Source: an uncultured Collinsella sp.
Lineage (GTDB): Bacteria > Actinomycetota > Coriobacteriia > Coriobacteriales > Coriobacteriaceae
DNA length: 6,219 nucleotides
Assembly (NCBI GenBank): GCA_900759435.1
Contig: CAAEVD010000145.1
Span: forward strand, 1 to 6,219
Direction: 5' to 3'
A model generated the notes under the pieces. It did no database searches, was not told the origin of the DNA, and worked only from the letters and a program-made list of their open reading frames with translations. Below, piece by piece: positions 1 through 5,157 of the stretch; the first letter of the stretch is position 1; each line of letters begins with the position of its first letter. Position numbers and translations under genes: made by a program.

Positions 1-46
1 CGTCGTAGCTCGCGTTCTTACCAACCAAAATCGTTGTGCACGGCAT
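1..46 (-). CDS. C69-family dipeptidase, N-terminal fragment
   Basis: Only the first 15 codons are in the window; the gene continues past the left edge. They read MPCTTILVGKNASYD. This matches the N-terminus of peptidase family C69 (PepD-like dipeptidases), which begins with a Cys-Thr-Thr stretch followed by LVGK and A-S-Y-D. In that family the early cysteine (here residue 3) is the nucleophile, exposed by autoprocessing; that role is family knowledge. The start is fixed by an AAGGAGG ribosome binding site at 53-59, six bases upstream of the ATG at 44-46; another in-frame ATG at 50-52 abuts the AAGGAGG and is too close. The likely role is cleavage of dipeptides in nitrogen or amino-acid nutrition. 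It is in the same orientation as fchA-folD but separated from folD by 366 bp with a terminator, so it is probably its own transcription unit. Confidence 0.75.
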   Translation of the reverse strand, partial: MPCTTILVGKNASYD

Positions 47-122
47 GCGCATCCTCCTTGAGCGAAGAAATCAAACGGCAACAGTGTATCGCTTCAGCGA
101 AAAAAGGGCGAAACCACGGCAC

Positions 123-143
123 CTCGGAACCCTCTCGGAACCC
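123..143. repeat. Tandem 10-bp direct repeat upstream of the dipeptidase gene
   Basis: CTCGGAACCC occurs at 123-132 and again at 134-143, one base apart. It sits about 80-100 bp upstream of the minus-strand dipeptidase start and directly left of the inverted-repeat element. It could be a tandem operator half-site pair or a small slippage duplication; nothing in the sequence decides between them. Confidence 0.5.
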
Positions 144-145
144 CT

Positions 146-375
146 GTGGTCAAAAAATGCCAAATATGAGTACTGTCACCAATTTAGTAGCAGCAAATTT
201 CCTTGTAATGAGTGCCGAAGATCCCTATTTGTCCAAAAGTGAGACAGCGTTATTCCCCATAGGTTCAATAAAATGGGCTTCCTAACGAGAATGAATATCG
301 TTTGGAAGCCCAAAAGACGTAAAACATATGTGACTATCTTGGCAACAGTACTCATATTTGGCGCTTTTTGACCAC
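146..375. repeat. 35-bp inverted repeat bounding a 230-bp non-coding element (MITE-like)
   Basis: Positions 146-180 and the reverse complement of 341-375 align without gaps and match at 31 of 35 bases. Both begin GTGGTCAAAAA and share GCCAAATATGAGTACTGT. Similarity fades just inside the arms. The 160 bp between the arms contain no credible gene but do contain a strong hairpin at 275-311. No obvious target-site duplication is seen: the right end runs into the palindrome ACCACGTGGT (371-380), absent on the left. The terminal inverted repeats, short non-coding interior and intergenic position fit a MITE or other dispersed palindromic repeat. Alternatively it is a very long two-level hairpin in the folD 3' untranslated region. 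Confidence 0.6.
266..311 (-). terminator. Probable intrinsic terminator downstream of fchA-folD
   Basis: GGGCTTCC (275-282) pairs with GGAAGCCC (304-311); inside, AACG (284-287) pairs with CGTT (299-302) across one T-T mismatch, leaving an 11-base loop. On the minus strand the stem is followed by ATTTTATTGA (265-274), a U-rich tail. On the plus strand it is followed by AAAAGACG, so it works only for minus-strand transcripts such as fchA-folD. It lies about 100 nt past the folD stop, inside the inverted-repeat element. Confidence 0.6.
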
Positions 376-412
376 GTGGTATATGGCTAACCCCTCAAAC
401 AGCCCAAAACGC

Positions 413-1267
413 CTATTTCGATGCACGCTCCGACGCCTCAATCACGTGTTTGGCAAGGATAGCCGTCGTTACAGCCCCCACGCCACCCGGCACGGGAGTA
501 ATTGCGCCAACGATCGGCTCCGCGGCATCAAAATCGACGTCGCCGACCAGCTTGCCGGCGTCCTCATCCCAGTTGATGCCCACATCGATGATCGTTTGGC
601 CCTCGCGAACCGCATCCGCGCCAATCGTGCGCACACGTCCAACCGCGGCAACAACAATGTCGGCAGAACGGCACTCGGCAGCCAAGTCGCGCGTATGCGT
701 ATGGCACGTCGTCACCGTGGCATTGCGAGCCGTAAGCATGGCGGCAACGGGGCGGCCAATCACCAGCGACCGACCAACGACCGCGACCTTGGCCCCATCC
801 AGCTCAACGCCGTAATGGTCCAGCAACGCCAGCACGGCCTCGGCCGTGCAAGGAGCAAAGCCCTCGCCTCGCCCCGAAAGCGCCGTAAGCAGCGAGGCCG
901 GCGTCATGGAGTCAACATCCTTGGCAGGATCGAGTGCCGCGGCAACTGCATCCTCGTCAAGCCCAGCGGGCAACGGACGAAACATCAGGCAGCCATGAAC
1001 AGCAGGGTCGGCATTGATGCCCTCGATAGCCGCCAGCAGCTCATCCTGCGAAACATCGGTGGGAAGCAAAACGCGGCGAGCCTCAATGCCAACCTTTTCG
1101 CAGCGCTTGAGGGCACCGCGCTCGTAGGACAGGTCGTCCTCGCGCTCGCCCACGCGCACGATAGCAAGCGTCGGCACAACGCCGCGCTCGCGCAAAGCCA
1201 TGCAGCGAGCAGCGAGTTCCTCAGTCAACGCGCGGGCAACGGGAGCGCCCTTCAGCAGCTCTGCCAT
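413..1267 (-). CDS. folD: FolD-family methylenetetrahydrofolate dehydrogenase, probably monofunctional
   Basis: 284 residues, normal length for FolD, which oxidises 5,10-methylene-THF to methenyl-THF and usually also hydrolyses that to 10-formyl-THF in the cytoplasm. Seen: the N-terminal catalytic domain with Tyr48 in SYERGALKRCEKVG, the RPLPAGLDE loop (97-105), KDVD (116-119), a nucleotide-binding segment VVGRSLVIGRP (163-173; the Arg suggests NADP, by analogy) and TPVPGGVG (257-264). Ungapped alignment with E. coli FolD as I remember it (offset two) keeps Tyr50 (Tyr48) and Asp121 (Asp119). Lys54 becomes Ala52 and Gln98 becomes Phe96, residues tied to cyclohydrolase activity. I infer a dehydrogenase that relies on FchA for the hydrolysis step. 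The start at 1267 is chosen because it follows GAGGGG by six bases and begins MAELLKG as in the family. An upstream in-frame ATG at 1333 would add 22 Arg-rich residues and overlap fchA. Confidence 0.9.
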   Translation of the reverse strand: MAELLKGAPVARALTEELAARCMALRERGVVPTLAIVRVGEREDDLSYERGALKRCEKVGIEARRVLLPTDVSQDELLAAIEGINADPAVHGCLMFRPLPAGLDEDAVAAALDPAKDVDSMTPASLLTALSGRGEGFAPCTAEAVLALLDHYGVELDGAKVAVVGRSLVIGRPVAAMLTARNATVTTCHTHTRDLAAECRSADIVVAAVGRVRTIGADAVREGQTIIDVGINWDEDAGKLVGDVDFDAAEPIVGAITPVPGGVGAVTTAILAKHVIEASERASK

Positions 1268-1269
1268 GG

Positions 1270-1902
1270 CTATCCCCTCTTCCTTGCGGCATCGGCGGCG
1301 CGGCGCGCCAGAGCATCGGCGCGCGGCAGCCACGTATCGAGCAACTTGTCACATGCAGCCTCGAGCTCCTCGGCGCGGACACGATCTTTCATAGACGTGG
1401 TGTTCGCAAAGAGCGTCAAGCTCGCGCCCTGCATGGCAGCGCGGCAGAACACGGCGCCGCACGCCACGTCGGACAGCAACTGTCGGGAGCCCTTGTCCGC
1501 CATGTCCTCGAGCAGCGCCAGCGCGCGCCCGCAGGCATCCATGATCCGATATGGCGGCATGGCGGCCACGTGCAACGCATCCTGAATCGTAGCCGCACGC
1601 GTCGGGTCCTCACGCGGAATACCATACGCTGCCGACACCTGCCCGTAGGCGCGAACATCCTCGGCGACCAGACCCACAAGTTCCTGCGCCAACTCATCCG
1701 CCTGGGCAAACGCGCGCGTCAGATCGTCCGCGCGATCGGCAAGCGCGGGGTTCGTCGCGCCATAGCGAGCAACCATCCCGCACAGCGAGGCGCCCAGTGC
1801 TCCCACAAACGCGCTGGCGCTGCCGCCGCCGGGAACCGGCTCGCGCGCGGCCAGCGCCTCGGCAAACCCGCGGCAGGTCTTGTCCATCATCTCTTGGCTC
1901 AT
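1270..1902 (-). CDS. fchA: Methenyltetrahydrofolate cyclohydrolase / cyclodeaminase family protein
   Basis: 210 residues, the usual size of stand-alone members of the formiminotransferase-cyclodeaminase C-terminal family. Seen: the glycine-rich signature PVPGGGSASAFVGALGASL (22-40), the EDVRAYGQV segment (81-89), SDVACGA (144-150) and a C-terminal helix-rich tail. In clostridial acetogens this family (FchA) interconverts methenyl-THF and 10-formyl-THF; in histidine-degrading enzymes it removes ammonia from formimino-THF. Here the adjacent folD, starting two bases after the fchA stop, favours cyclohydrolase activity; no histidine-utilisation gene is visible. Translation is probably coupled to folD. 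The start at 1902 follows an AGAGGTG ribosome binding site by about six bases and gives the family N-terminus. An in-frame ATG at 1992 would read through a terminator-like hairpin and add 30 residues without family resemblance. Confidence 0.88.
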   Translation of the reverse strand: MSQEMMDKTCRGFAEALAAREPVPGGGSASAFVGALGASLCGMVARYGATNPALADRADDLTRAFAQADELAQELVGLVAEDVRAYGQVSAAYGIPREDPTRAATIQDALHVAAMPPYRIMDACGRALALLEDMADKGSRQLLSDVACGAVFCRAAMQGASLTLFANTTSMKDRVRAEELEAACDKLLDTWLPRADALARRAADAARKRG

Positions 1903-1939
1903 CGGAACACCTCTATCTGGCGCGCCGGCAGTTGAGGCC

Positions 1940-1967
1940 ATAACACGCCAAAATAAAAATGGGGCAA
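1940..1967 (-). promoter_or_regulatory. Candidate fchA-folD promoter
   Basis: On the minus strand TTGCCC (1962-1967) and TGTTAT (1940-1945) are separated by 16 bp, giving a leader of about 30 nt to the fchA start. The -35 overlaps the 3' arm of the hairpin at 1961-1990. It is a consensus-like match only and could be chance in AT-rich DNA. Confidence 0.35.
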
Positions 1968-1990
1968 CGATGCCAGGAGGCAGTTGTCCC
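1948..1990 (-). terminator. Terminator-like hairpin immediately upstream of fchA
   Basis: On the minus strand, reading 1990 to 1961, GGG-A-CAAC-TGCC pairs with GGCA-(TC)-GTTG-C-CCC around a TCCT loop, with one A-C mismatch and a two-base bulge. ATTTTTATTTTGG (1960-1948) follows, a convincing U-rich tail. It ends about 45 nt before the fchA start. No minus-strand gene is visible upstream for it to terminate. It may block antisense transcription from the wall-protein promoter region, end a small RNA, or act as a leader attenuator for fchA-folD. No tetrahydrofolate or ZTP riboswitch core was recognised upstream by eye. Confidence 0.55.
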
Positions 1991-2017
1991 ATTCATCGGA
2001 TTTTTCGAAGCCCAGTC

Positions 2018-2080
2018 TAACCCATAAGGAAGCGGCTGTCAGGAGCCTCGGCTATTGTCGTTTTCGATTGCCGGCAATAG
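2018..2080 (+). repeat. Dispersed 63-bp repeat, copy A
   Basis: Aligns without gaps to 4051-4113 at 44 of 63 positions. The ends are conserved and about ten central bases differ. The best block is TCAGGAGC followed by GGCTAT and CGATTGCCGGC (2039-2080). This copy contains the perfect palindrome ATTGCCGGCAAT (2068-2079) and a CTATTG/CAATAG inverted repeat (2052-2080). It lies between the fchA leader and the wall-protein gene and is not part of a credible reading frame. Confidence 0.55.
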
Positions 2081-2148
2081 ATAATTCCACCTAAAGCGGC
2101 ACCGTCGCGCAGTCGGCAAGCAATCAATCCAAGACAAGAGGCGGGAGC

Positions 2149-2206
2149 GTTGCAACCGCCCAAAATGCTGTCGCTGGCGCAATTTTGTTGCAAAAACAGT
2201 TGCAAC
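2149..2206. promoter_or_regulatory. Cluster of GTTGCAAC palindromes
   Basis: GTTGCAAC occurs at 2149-2156 and 2199-2206, and GTTGCAAA at 2187-2194. They lie 137-194 bp upstream of the wall-protein start. The 8-mer is self-complementary. Clustering of a palindrome upstream of a promoter suggests repressor or activator sites. A further copy sits at 3852-3859 just before the gene's terminator, which weakens the case for a dedicated operator. Confidence 0.3.
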
Positions 2207-2279
2207 ATCTTACAAATTCTTGCGTTTTTTCTGTGTGGTTTTAACTTATCGGCAATCTAATTTTTAACACGACCGGAAA

Positions 2280-2305
2280 AGATTCTACAGAATCTAAACT
2301 ATATA
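2280..2305 (+). promoter_or_regulatory. Candidate promoter with 16-bp palindrome upstream of the LPXTG gene
   Basis: TATATA at 2300-2305 is a good -10 box, 37 bp before the start codon. Directly upstream is AGATTCT-AC-AGAATCT (2280-2295), a perfect inverted repeat with 7-bp arms that would fill the -35/-10 spacer. No good -35 hexamer is present, which would fit activator dependence; a repressor site is equally possible. An alternative pair, TTGCGT (2220) and TAACTT (2242), lies further upstream. Confidence 0.4.
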
Positions 2306-2342
2306 TGTTGGTTAATGCCACCGGAATAAAAGGAGTGTCAGC

Positions 2343-3821
2343 ATGAAGTCGTTAACCCGAACGGCGTATCGTGCGATCGCTGCGTTTGTTGCCGCTGCGT
2401 TTGTCATGATAGGCCTCGCGTCACCAGCATTTGCAGATGGCGCAACAGTGACCATCACCAATCAAAGGACCGGTATCGTCTACACAGACGTCGCCACTGC
2501 CACCAAGGAGGCGACCAGTGGAGACACCCTTGTGCTCGGCGAGGGCAACTACACACTCTATAACGTGAGTTCCACAGGCACCACCAGAGGCAAGGACCTC
2601 ACCTTTGTGGGCCAGGGAACCGATAAAACCGCATGGAACATCGGCGCACTCGTGCCCGATCCCGCCAACTTTGGCACCGAGTACAACGGCGACTATTCCT
2701 TCGATGGCGCCGGCACTGTAACGTTCGAGAAGATGACGCTGCGTTCCGGCAACGCAGACTACCTTGGCTTCATCCGCGCCAATAAGACTGTCGTTGACCA
2801 TTGTGTCATTAACGGCAAGACGTTCTACTGGGGCTACACCTCCGCTGAGTTCAACAACACTACGTTCAACGCCCCTGATGGAGACTATTCCCTGTGGACC
2901 TACAGCTCGCCGGTCATGACGTTTGACACCTGCACCTTTAACGCAACCGGTAAGGTCATCAACGTCTACAGAGAAGCCAGCACGCAGGACATCACCGTTA
3001 ACGTGAATAATTGCACGTTCAACTCGAATGGCGACAAAGACAAGCAGGCGTTGAATATCAACGACTCTCTTATGGGGGACCACAAGTTCATCCTCAACAT
3101 TACTGGCAATAATACCGTCACGGCTGCGCGCGACAGGACCACCTGCTCGCAGCTCTTTGGCTTTGGTGGCAAGTCGGGCAACAACACCGGCCGTACCGAT
3201 GTCAAGATTGACGGCACTCTCGTGTGGTCCAAAAAAGGCGAGACGTTCAAAGGCGAGAAGAAAACCCACAGCTACACCGACGGCGAGCATGACAACGCCT
3301 ACGATGTCGCCTACACCGAGTGGGCCTCTGACAATGCCGGTACTTGGACTCGCACGGGGACCCCTAAGTGCAAGTACTGCGGCTTCGTCAAGCCTGATTT
3401 CGTGGAGAAGGCCTACGATCTCTCCTACGACCTGAACGGCTCCGAGGATGAGCAGGCTGCCGAATTCGCACCCGTTAAGTGCGTCACCGAAGCCGAGGTT
3501 ACGGCCGAGCAGCCGGTGCGCAAGGGCTACTCCTTCGTGGGCTGGAACACCGCAAAGAATGGCTCCGGCACAAGCTATGCCGCGGGCGTTACGGTTGAGC
3601 TTTCCGCTCCTGTGACGCTGTTCGCCCAGTGGAAGAAGGACGAGCCCGCGCCCAAGCCTTCCGACAACAAGCCTGCCGGCAAGCCTGCAAATAAGACCAA
3701 GGCAAACGAGCAGGCTCTGCCCAAAACGGGTGACGGCACTTCCAGCGTCATCGCTGCAATGGGTGTTATGGCGATTGTCTGCTTTGCCGCCAGCGCTGTC
3801 GCGTCTAAGGTTCGCAAGTAA
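2343..3821 (+). CDS. Secreted LPXTG wall-anchored protein with beta-helix-like and InlB-type repeat regions
   Basis: 492 residues, probably sortase-anchored at the cell surface. Seen in order: an N-terminal signal peptide with probable cleavage after ASPAFA (residue 31). A region of about 35-290 rich in Asn/Thr follows, with recurring strand motifs NTTFNA (171-177), CTFNAT (197-202) and NCTFNSN (223-229), typical of right-handed parallel beta-helices. Next come a short Trp/His segment with a CKYC pair (343-346) and a Listeria-Bacteroides (Flg_new/InlB B-repeat) unit at about 357-430 with GYSFVGWNTAKNGSGTSYAAG. The C-terminus has a Pro/Lys/Asn-rich spacer (431-458), LPKTG (459-463), a hydrophobic segment and the basic tail KVRK. 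The start is set by AAAGGAG seven bases upstream. The gene is monocistronic, ending in a strong terminator. The architecture suggests an adhesin or glycan-binding protein; no catalytic residues are recognisable. The ligand is unknown. Confidence 0.9.
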   Translation: MKSLTRTAYRAIAAFVAAAFVMIGLASPAFADGATVTITNQRTGIVYTDVATATKEATSGDTLVLGEGNYTLYNVSSTGTTRGKDLTFVGQGTDKTAWNIGALVPDPANFGTEYNGDYSFDGAGTVTFEKMTLRSGNADYLGFIRANKTVVDHCVINGKTFYWGYTSAEFNNTTFNAPDGDYSLWTYSSPVMTFDTCTFNATGKVINVYREASTQDITVNVNNCTFNSNGDKDKQALNINDSLMGDHKFILNITGNNTVTAARDRTTCSQLFGFGGKSGNNTGRTDVKIDGTLVWSKKGETFKGEKKTHSYTDGEHDNAYDVAYTEWASDNAGTWTRTGTPKCKYCGFVKPDFVEKAYDLSYDLNGSEDEQAAEFAPVKCVTEAEVTAEQPVRKGYSFVGWNTAKNGSGTSYAAGVTVELSAPVTLFAQWKKDEPAPKPSDNKPAGKPANKTKANEQALPKTGDGTSSVIAAMGVMAIVCFAASAVASKVRK

Positions 3822-3861
3822 TTTCAACTTCGAAACACGCCGCAGCAACTTGTTGCAACGC

Positions 3862-3899
3862 AAAGGGGTCCGCACCGCAAAAGGTTCGGACCCCTTTTT
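3862..3899 (+). terminator. Intrinsic terminator of the LPXTG gene
   Basis: AAAGGGGTCCG (3862-3872) pairs perfectly with CGGACCCCTTT (3887-3897); inside, ACC (3874-3876) pairs with GGT (3883-3885) around GCAAAA. The T-run spans 3895-3899. It lies 41 nt past the stop codon. A smaller hairpin, GCAAC-TT-GTTGC, precedes it at 3845-3856. Confidence 0.92.
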
Positions 3900-3938
3900 G
3901 CACAAAAAGCTGTGGCGAGGCACCCACGATGACTAACC

Positions 3939-3967
3939 GGCTGCGTCCGTCGTCAAGATTCGCAGCC
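3939..3967. other. Inverted repeat of unknown role
   Basis: GGCTGCG (3939-3945) pairs with CGCAGCC (3961-3967) over a 15-base loop. No T-run follows on either strand, so it is not a clear terminator. It lies just left of the orphan promoter-like repeat; the rest of 3900-3975 shows nothing recognisable. Confidence 0.3.
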
Positions 3968-3990
3968 CCGGCCACGCTCCGCCCCACCGC

Positions 3991-4073
3991 ACCAAACACG
4001 GGGCACATGGCCCACCCTTACGAGTCACTTGCGCGTACAGTAAAGGCGGGTAATCCATAGGCGGTAACAGATC
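3991..4073 (+). repeat. Promoter-like repeat, orphan copy 1
   Basis: Positions 4000-4073 match 6078-6151 at 65 of 74 bases without gaps. That other copy stands directly before a lipoprotein gene. Shared elements are GGG(A/G)CACATGGCCCACCC, GCGCGTACAGTAAAGGC, GGTAATCCAT and ACAGATC. An AGGAG follows at 4074-4078 as in the gene-bearing copy, but no start codon or lipoprotein signal sequence comes next. Instead it runs into repeat copy B and the 3' end of the opposing zinc-ribbon gene. If TACAGT (4036-4041) or TAATCC (4051-4056) acts as a -10, it would drive antisense RNA into that gene. Confidence 0.65.
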
Positions 4074-4113
4074 AGGAGCTCTGGCTATCGGCGTTTCCGA
4101 TTGCCGGCTATAG
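4051..4113 (+). repeat. Dispersed 63-bp repeat, copy B, with hairpin
   Basis: Second copy of the repeat at 2018-2080 (44 of 63 identical, no gaps). Its left part overlaps the end of promoter-like copy 1. It contains ATCGG-CGTTT-CCGAT (4087-4101), extended by GGC/GCC across an A-A mismatch on the minus strand. Because it starts 10 bp beyond the minus-strand zinc-ribbon stop, it may form that gene's 3' hairpin, but no U-tail follows it on the minus strand. Confidence 0.5.
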
Positions 4114-4123
4114 GCACGGGCGC

Positions 4124-4975
4124 CTAGTCCACCTGAAACGTCGGCAGCAGCGTGTCGATAATCTTCGACCCCATGTCGCGGTTTGCAGTCGAGTACTCCA
4201 AATGCGCCGTGGCAATCGTCGAATCCGTGACGATCGTCTTTTCGTAAATGATCGTATCGTCCTCACACCACGAGACCACGTACCAGTTGTCGCCCTCTGC
4301 GGTATAGAGGTCGGCCTTGCCCGAGGTGTCCGCGTCGACGAACATCTCGTGTGCAGTTTCGTCGTTAATGTTGACGTAGCCAAACAGGTTGATCACAAAA
4401 CCCGTCTCCGGATCCTCATACCTGGCGCCACTGCCGCTGGGAGTATCCTCCATCTCAAAGCGATTGGGAATCGACATGCTATAAGGGTGAAGGTCGTTCG
4501 TGTACGCATGCACGTCGGTCAGGTAATCGTCCGAATCGCCCGAGCCGTAGTATGCCGATTCGTCCTCGGGAACGGCCTCGTCATCCGACGACGAAGACTC
4601 CTTGGCCTTGGACTTGTCATCCTTCTTCTTAGCAGAAGAATCTTTCTCGTCCGAAGACCCGGTATCGATCACCGAAATCTGCGTGTCAGAGCTCTTGGAC
4701 CCGTTAAGCATCGTGAGCGCAAACACCGTGCCACCCCCGAGGAGTACCACGGCGGCACACGCCACCGCGATAATGACCGGTGCCTTGCTCTTAGGCTTTT
4801 GAGGCGCAGGCGCGACCGGCGGCATCGACTGGGTCAGGCCCGGACCGGCCGTGGGCGCAGAAGTCGGAGCAGCAGCCGCGGGCGTCGGCGCGGAGCCACC
4901 CGCCAGCGAGGCCCCACAGTGCGTACAAAACGTCGATCCATCAGGCACTTGCTGTCCGCATTTTTGACAGAACAT
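4124..4975 (-). CDS. Zinc-ribbon, single-TM protein with extracytoplasmic domain
   Basis: 283 residues. Seen: an N-terminal zinc ribbon with Cys3-X2-Cys6 and Cys17-X2-Cys20, a Pro/Ala-rich linker (about 28-60), one transmembrane helix (about 66-89: APVIIAVACAAVVLLGGG), a Ser/Lys/Asp-rich low-complexity linker (about 92-150) and a C-terminal globular domain (about 157-283). By topology the ribbon is cytoplasmic and the C-terminal domain outside. That domain begins YSMSIPNRFEM, has a central WYVVSWCED strand and ends with helix SKIIDTLLPTF. This layout recalls the PsbP/Mog1-like fold and resembles the neighbouring lipoprotein; this is inference by eye. The start follows AAAGG by seven bases. 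It is divergent from the lipoprotein gene. Proteins of this build are common in Gram-positive bacteria and mostly uncharacterised. I would not assign a function beyond membrane-anchored envelope protein. Confidence 0.85.
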   Translation of the reverse strand: MFCQKCGQQVPDGSTFCTHCGASLAGGSAPTPAAAAPTSAPTAGPGLTQSMPPVAPAPQKPKSKAPVIIAVACAAVVLLGGGTVFALTMLNGSKSSDTQISVIDTGSSDEKDSSAKKKDDKSKAKESSSSDDEAVPEDESAYYGSGDSDDYLTDVHAYTNDLHPYSMSIPNRFEMEDTPSGSGARYEDPETGFVINLFGYVNINDETAHEMFVDADTSGKADLYTAEGDNWYVVSWCEDDTIIYEKTIVTDSTIATAHLEYSTANRDMGSKIIDTLLPTFQVD

Positions 4976-5014
4976 CGTTCGACCTTTCGTGGTTTAGCTT
5001 TTGTCACAGCCAAG

Positions 5015-5050
5015 TCTATACGCCCCCGCCCAGGGAGCTGTTGCGCAACA
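5015..5050 (-). promoter_or_regulatory. Candidate promoter and 12-bp palindrome upstream of the zinc-ribbon gene
   Basis: On the minus strand TATAGA (5015-5020) is a plausible -10 giving a leader of about 33 nt. The perfect palindrome TGTTGCGCAACA (5039-5050) covers the position expected for the -35 box, so it may be a regulator site. The -35 itself (CAACAG) is poor. Confidence 0.35.
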
Positions 5051-5093
5051 TGGAAAAGCCGATGCCGAGCCGTGCCGCCCCATGCGCCCAGTG

Positions 5094-5126
5094 CCCCAAA
5101 CATGGGACACATGGCCCACCTTTCGA
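5094..5126 (+). repeat. Promoter-region motif, copy 2
   Basis: CAAACATGGGACACATGG runs on into CCCACC and is followed by CGAG, as in copies 1 and 3. Beyond this the sequence diverges, though a GGGGCATATCTATAAG block falls at the spacing of the GGTAATCCATAGG block in copy 1. Upstream, CCGCCCCA (5075-5082) is shared with copy 1 (3979-3986). This copy lies between the divergent zinc-ribbon and lipoprotein genes. Confidence 0.6.
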
Positions 5127-5157
5127 GACTCCCGGGCAGCACAAGCTGGGGCATATC

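Noticed and set aside
34..285. Short plus-strand frames at the left end
   Set aside because: They overlap the dipeptidase start and its promoter on the other strand and run into the inverted repeat; no ribosome binding site or domain.
368..1585. A 405-codon plus-strand open frame across folD and fchA
   Set aside because: It has an Arg/Ala/His-rich composition without domains and is antisense to two clear enzyme genes.
2017..2208. A 63-residue minus-strand frame with several cysteines, upstream of fchA
   Set aside because: There is no ribosome binding site. Its C-terminal part is the dispersed repeat. Differences from the second repeat copy do not favour third codon positions.
1990..2220. 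A possible riboswitch or tRNA in the fchA leader
   Set aside because: I looked for tetrahydrofolate, ZTP, glycine and cobalamin riboswitch cores and for a tRNA T-arm. A GGATTTTTCGAAGCC stretch resembles a T-arm loosely but has no acceptor or anticodon partner.
2421..3923. A 500-codon open frame antisense to the LPXTG gene
   Set aside because: It runs from inside the plus-strand terminator through the whole gene, has no ribosome binding site and no recognisable domain. The plus-strand frame has signal peptide, InlB repeat and LPKTG. It is a by-product of codon bias.
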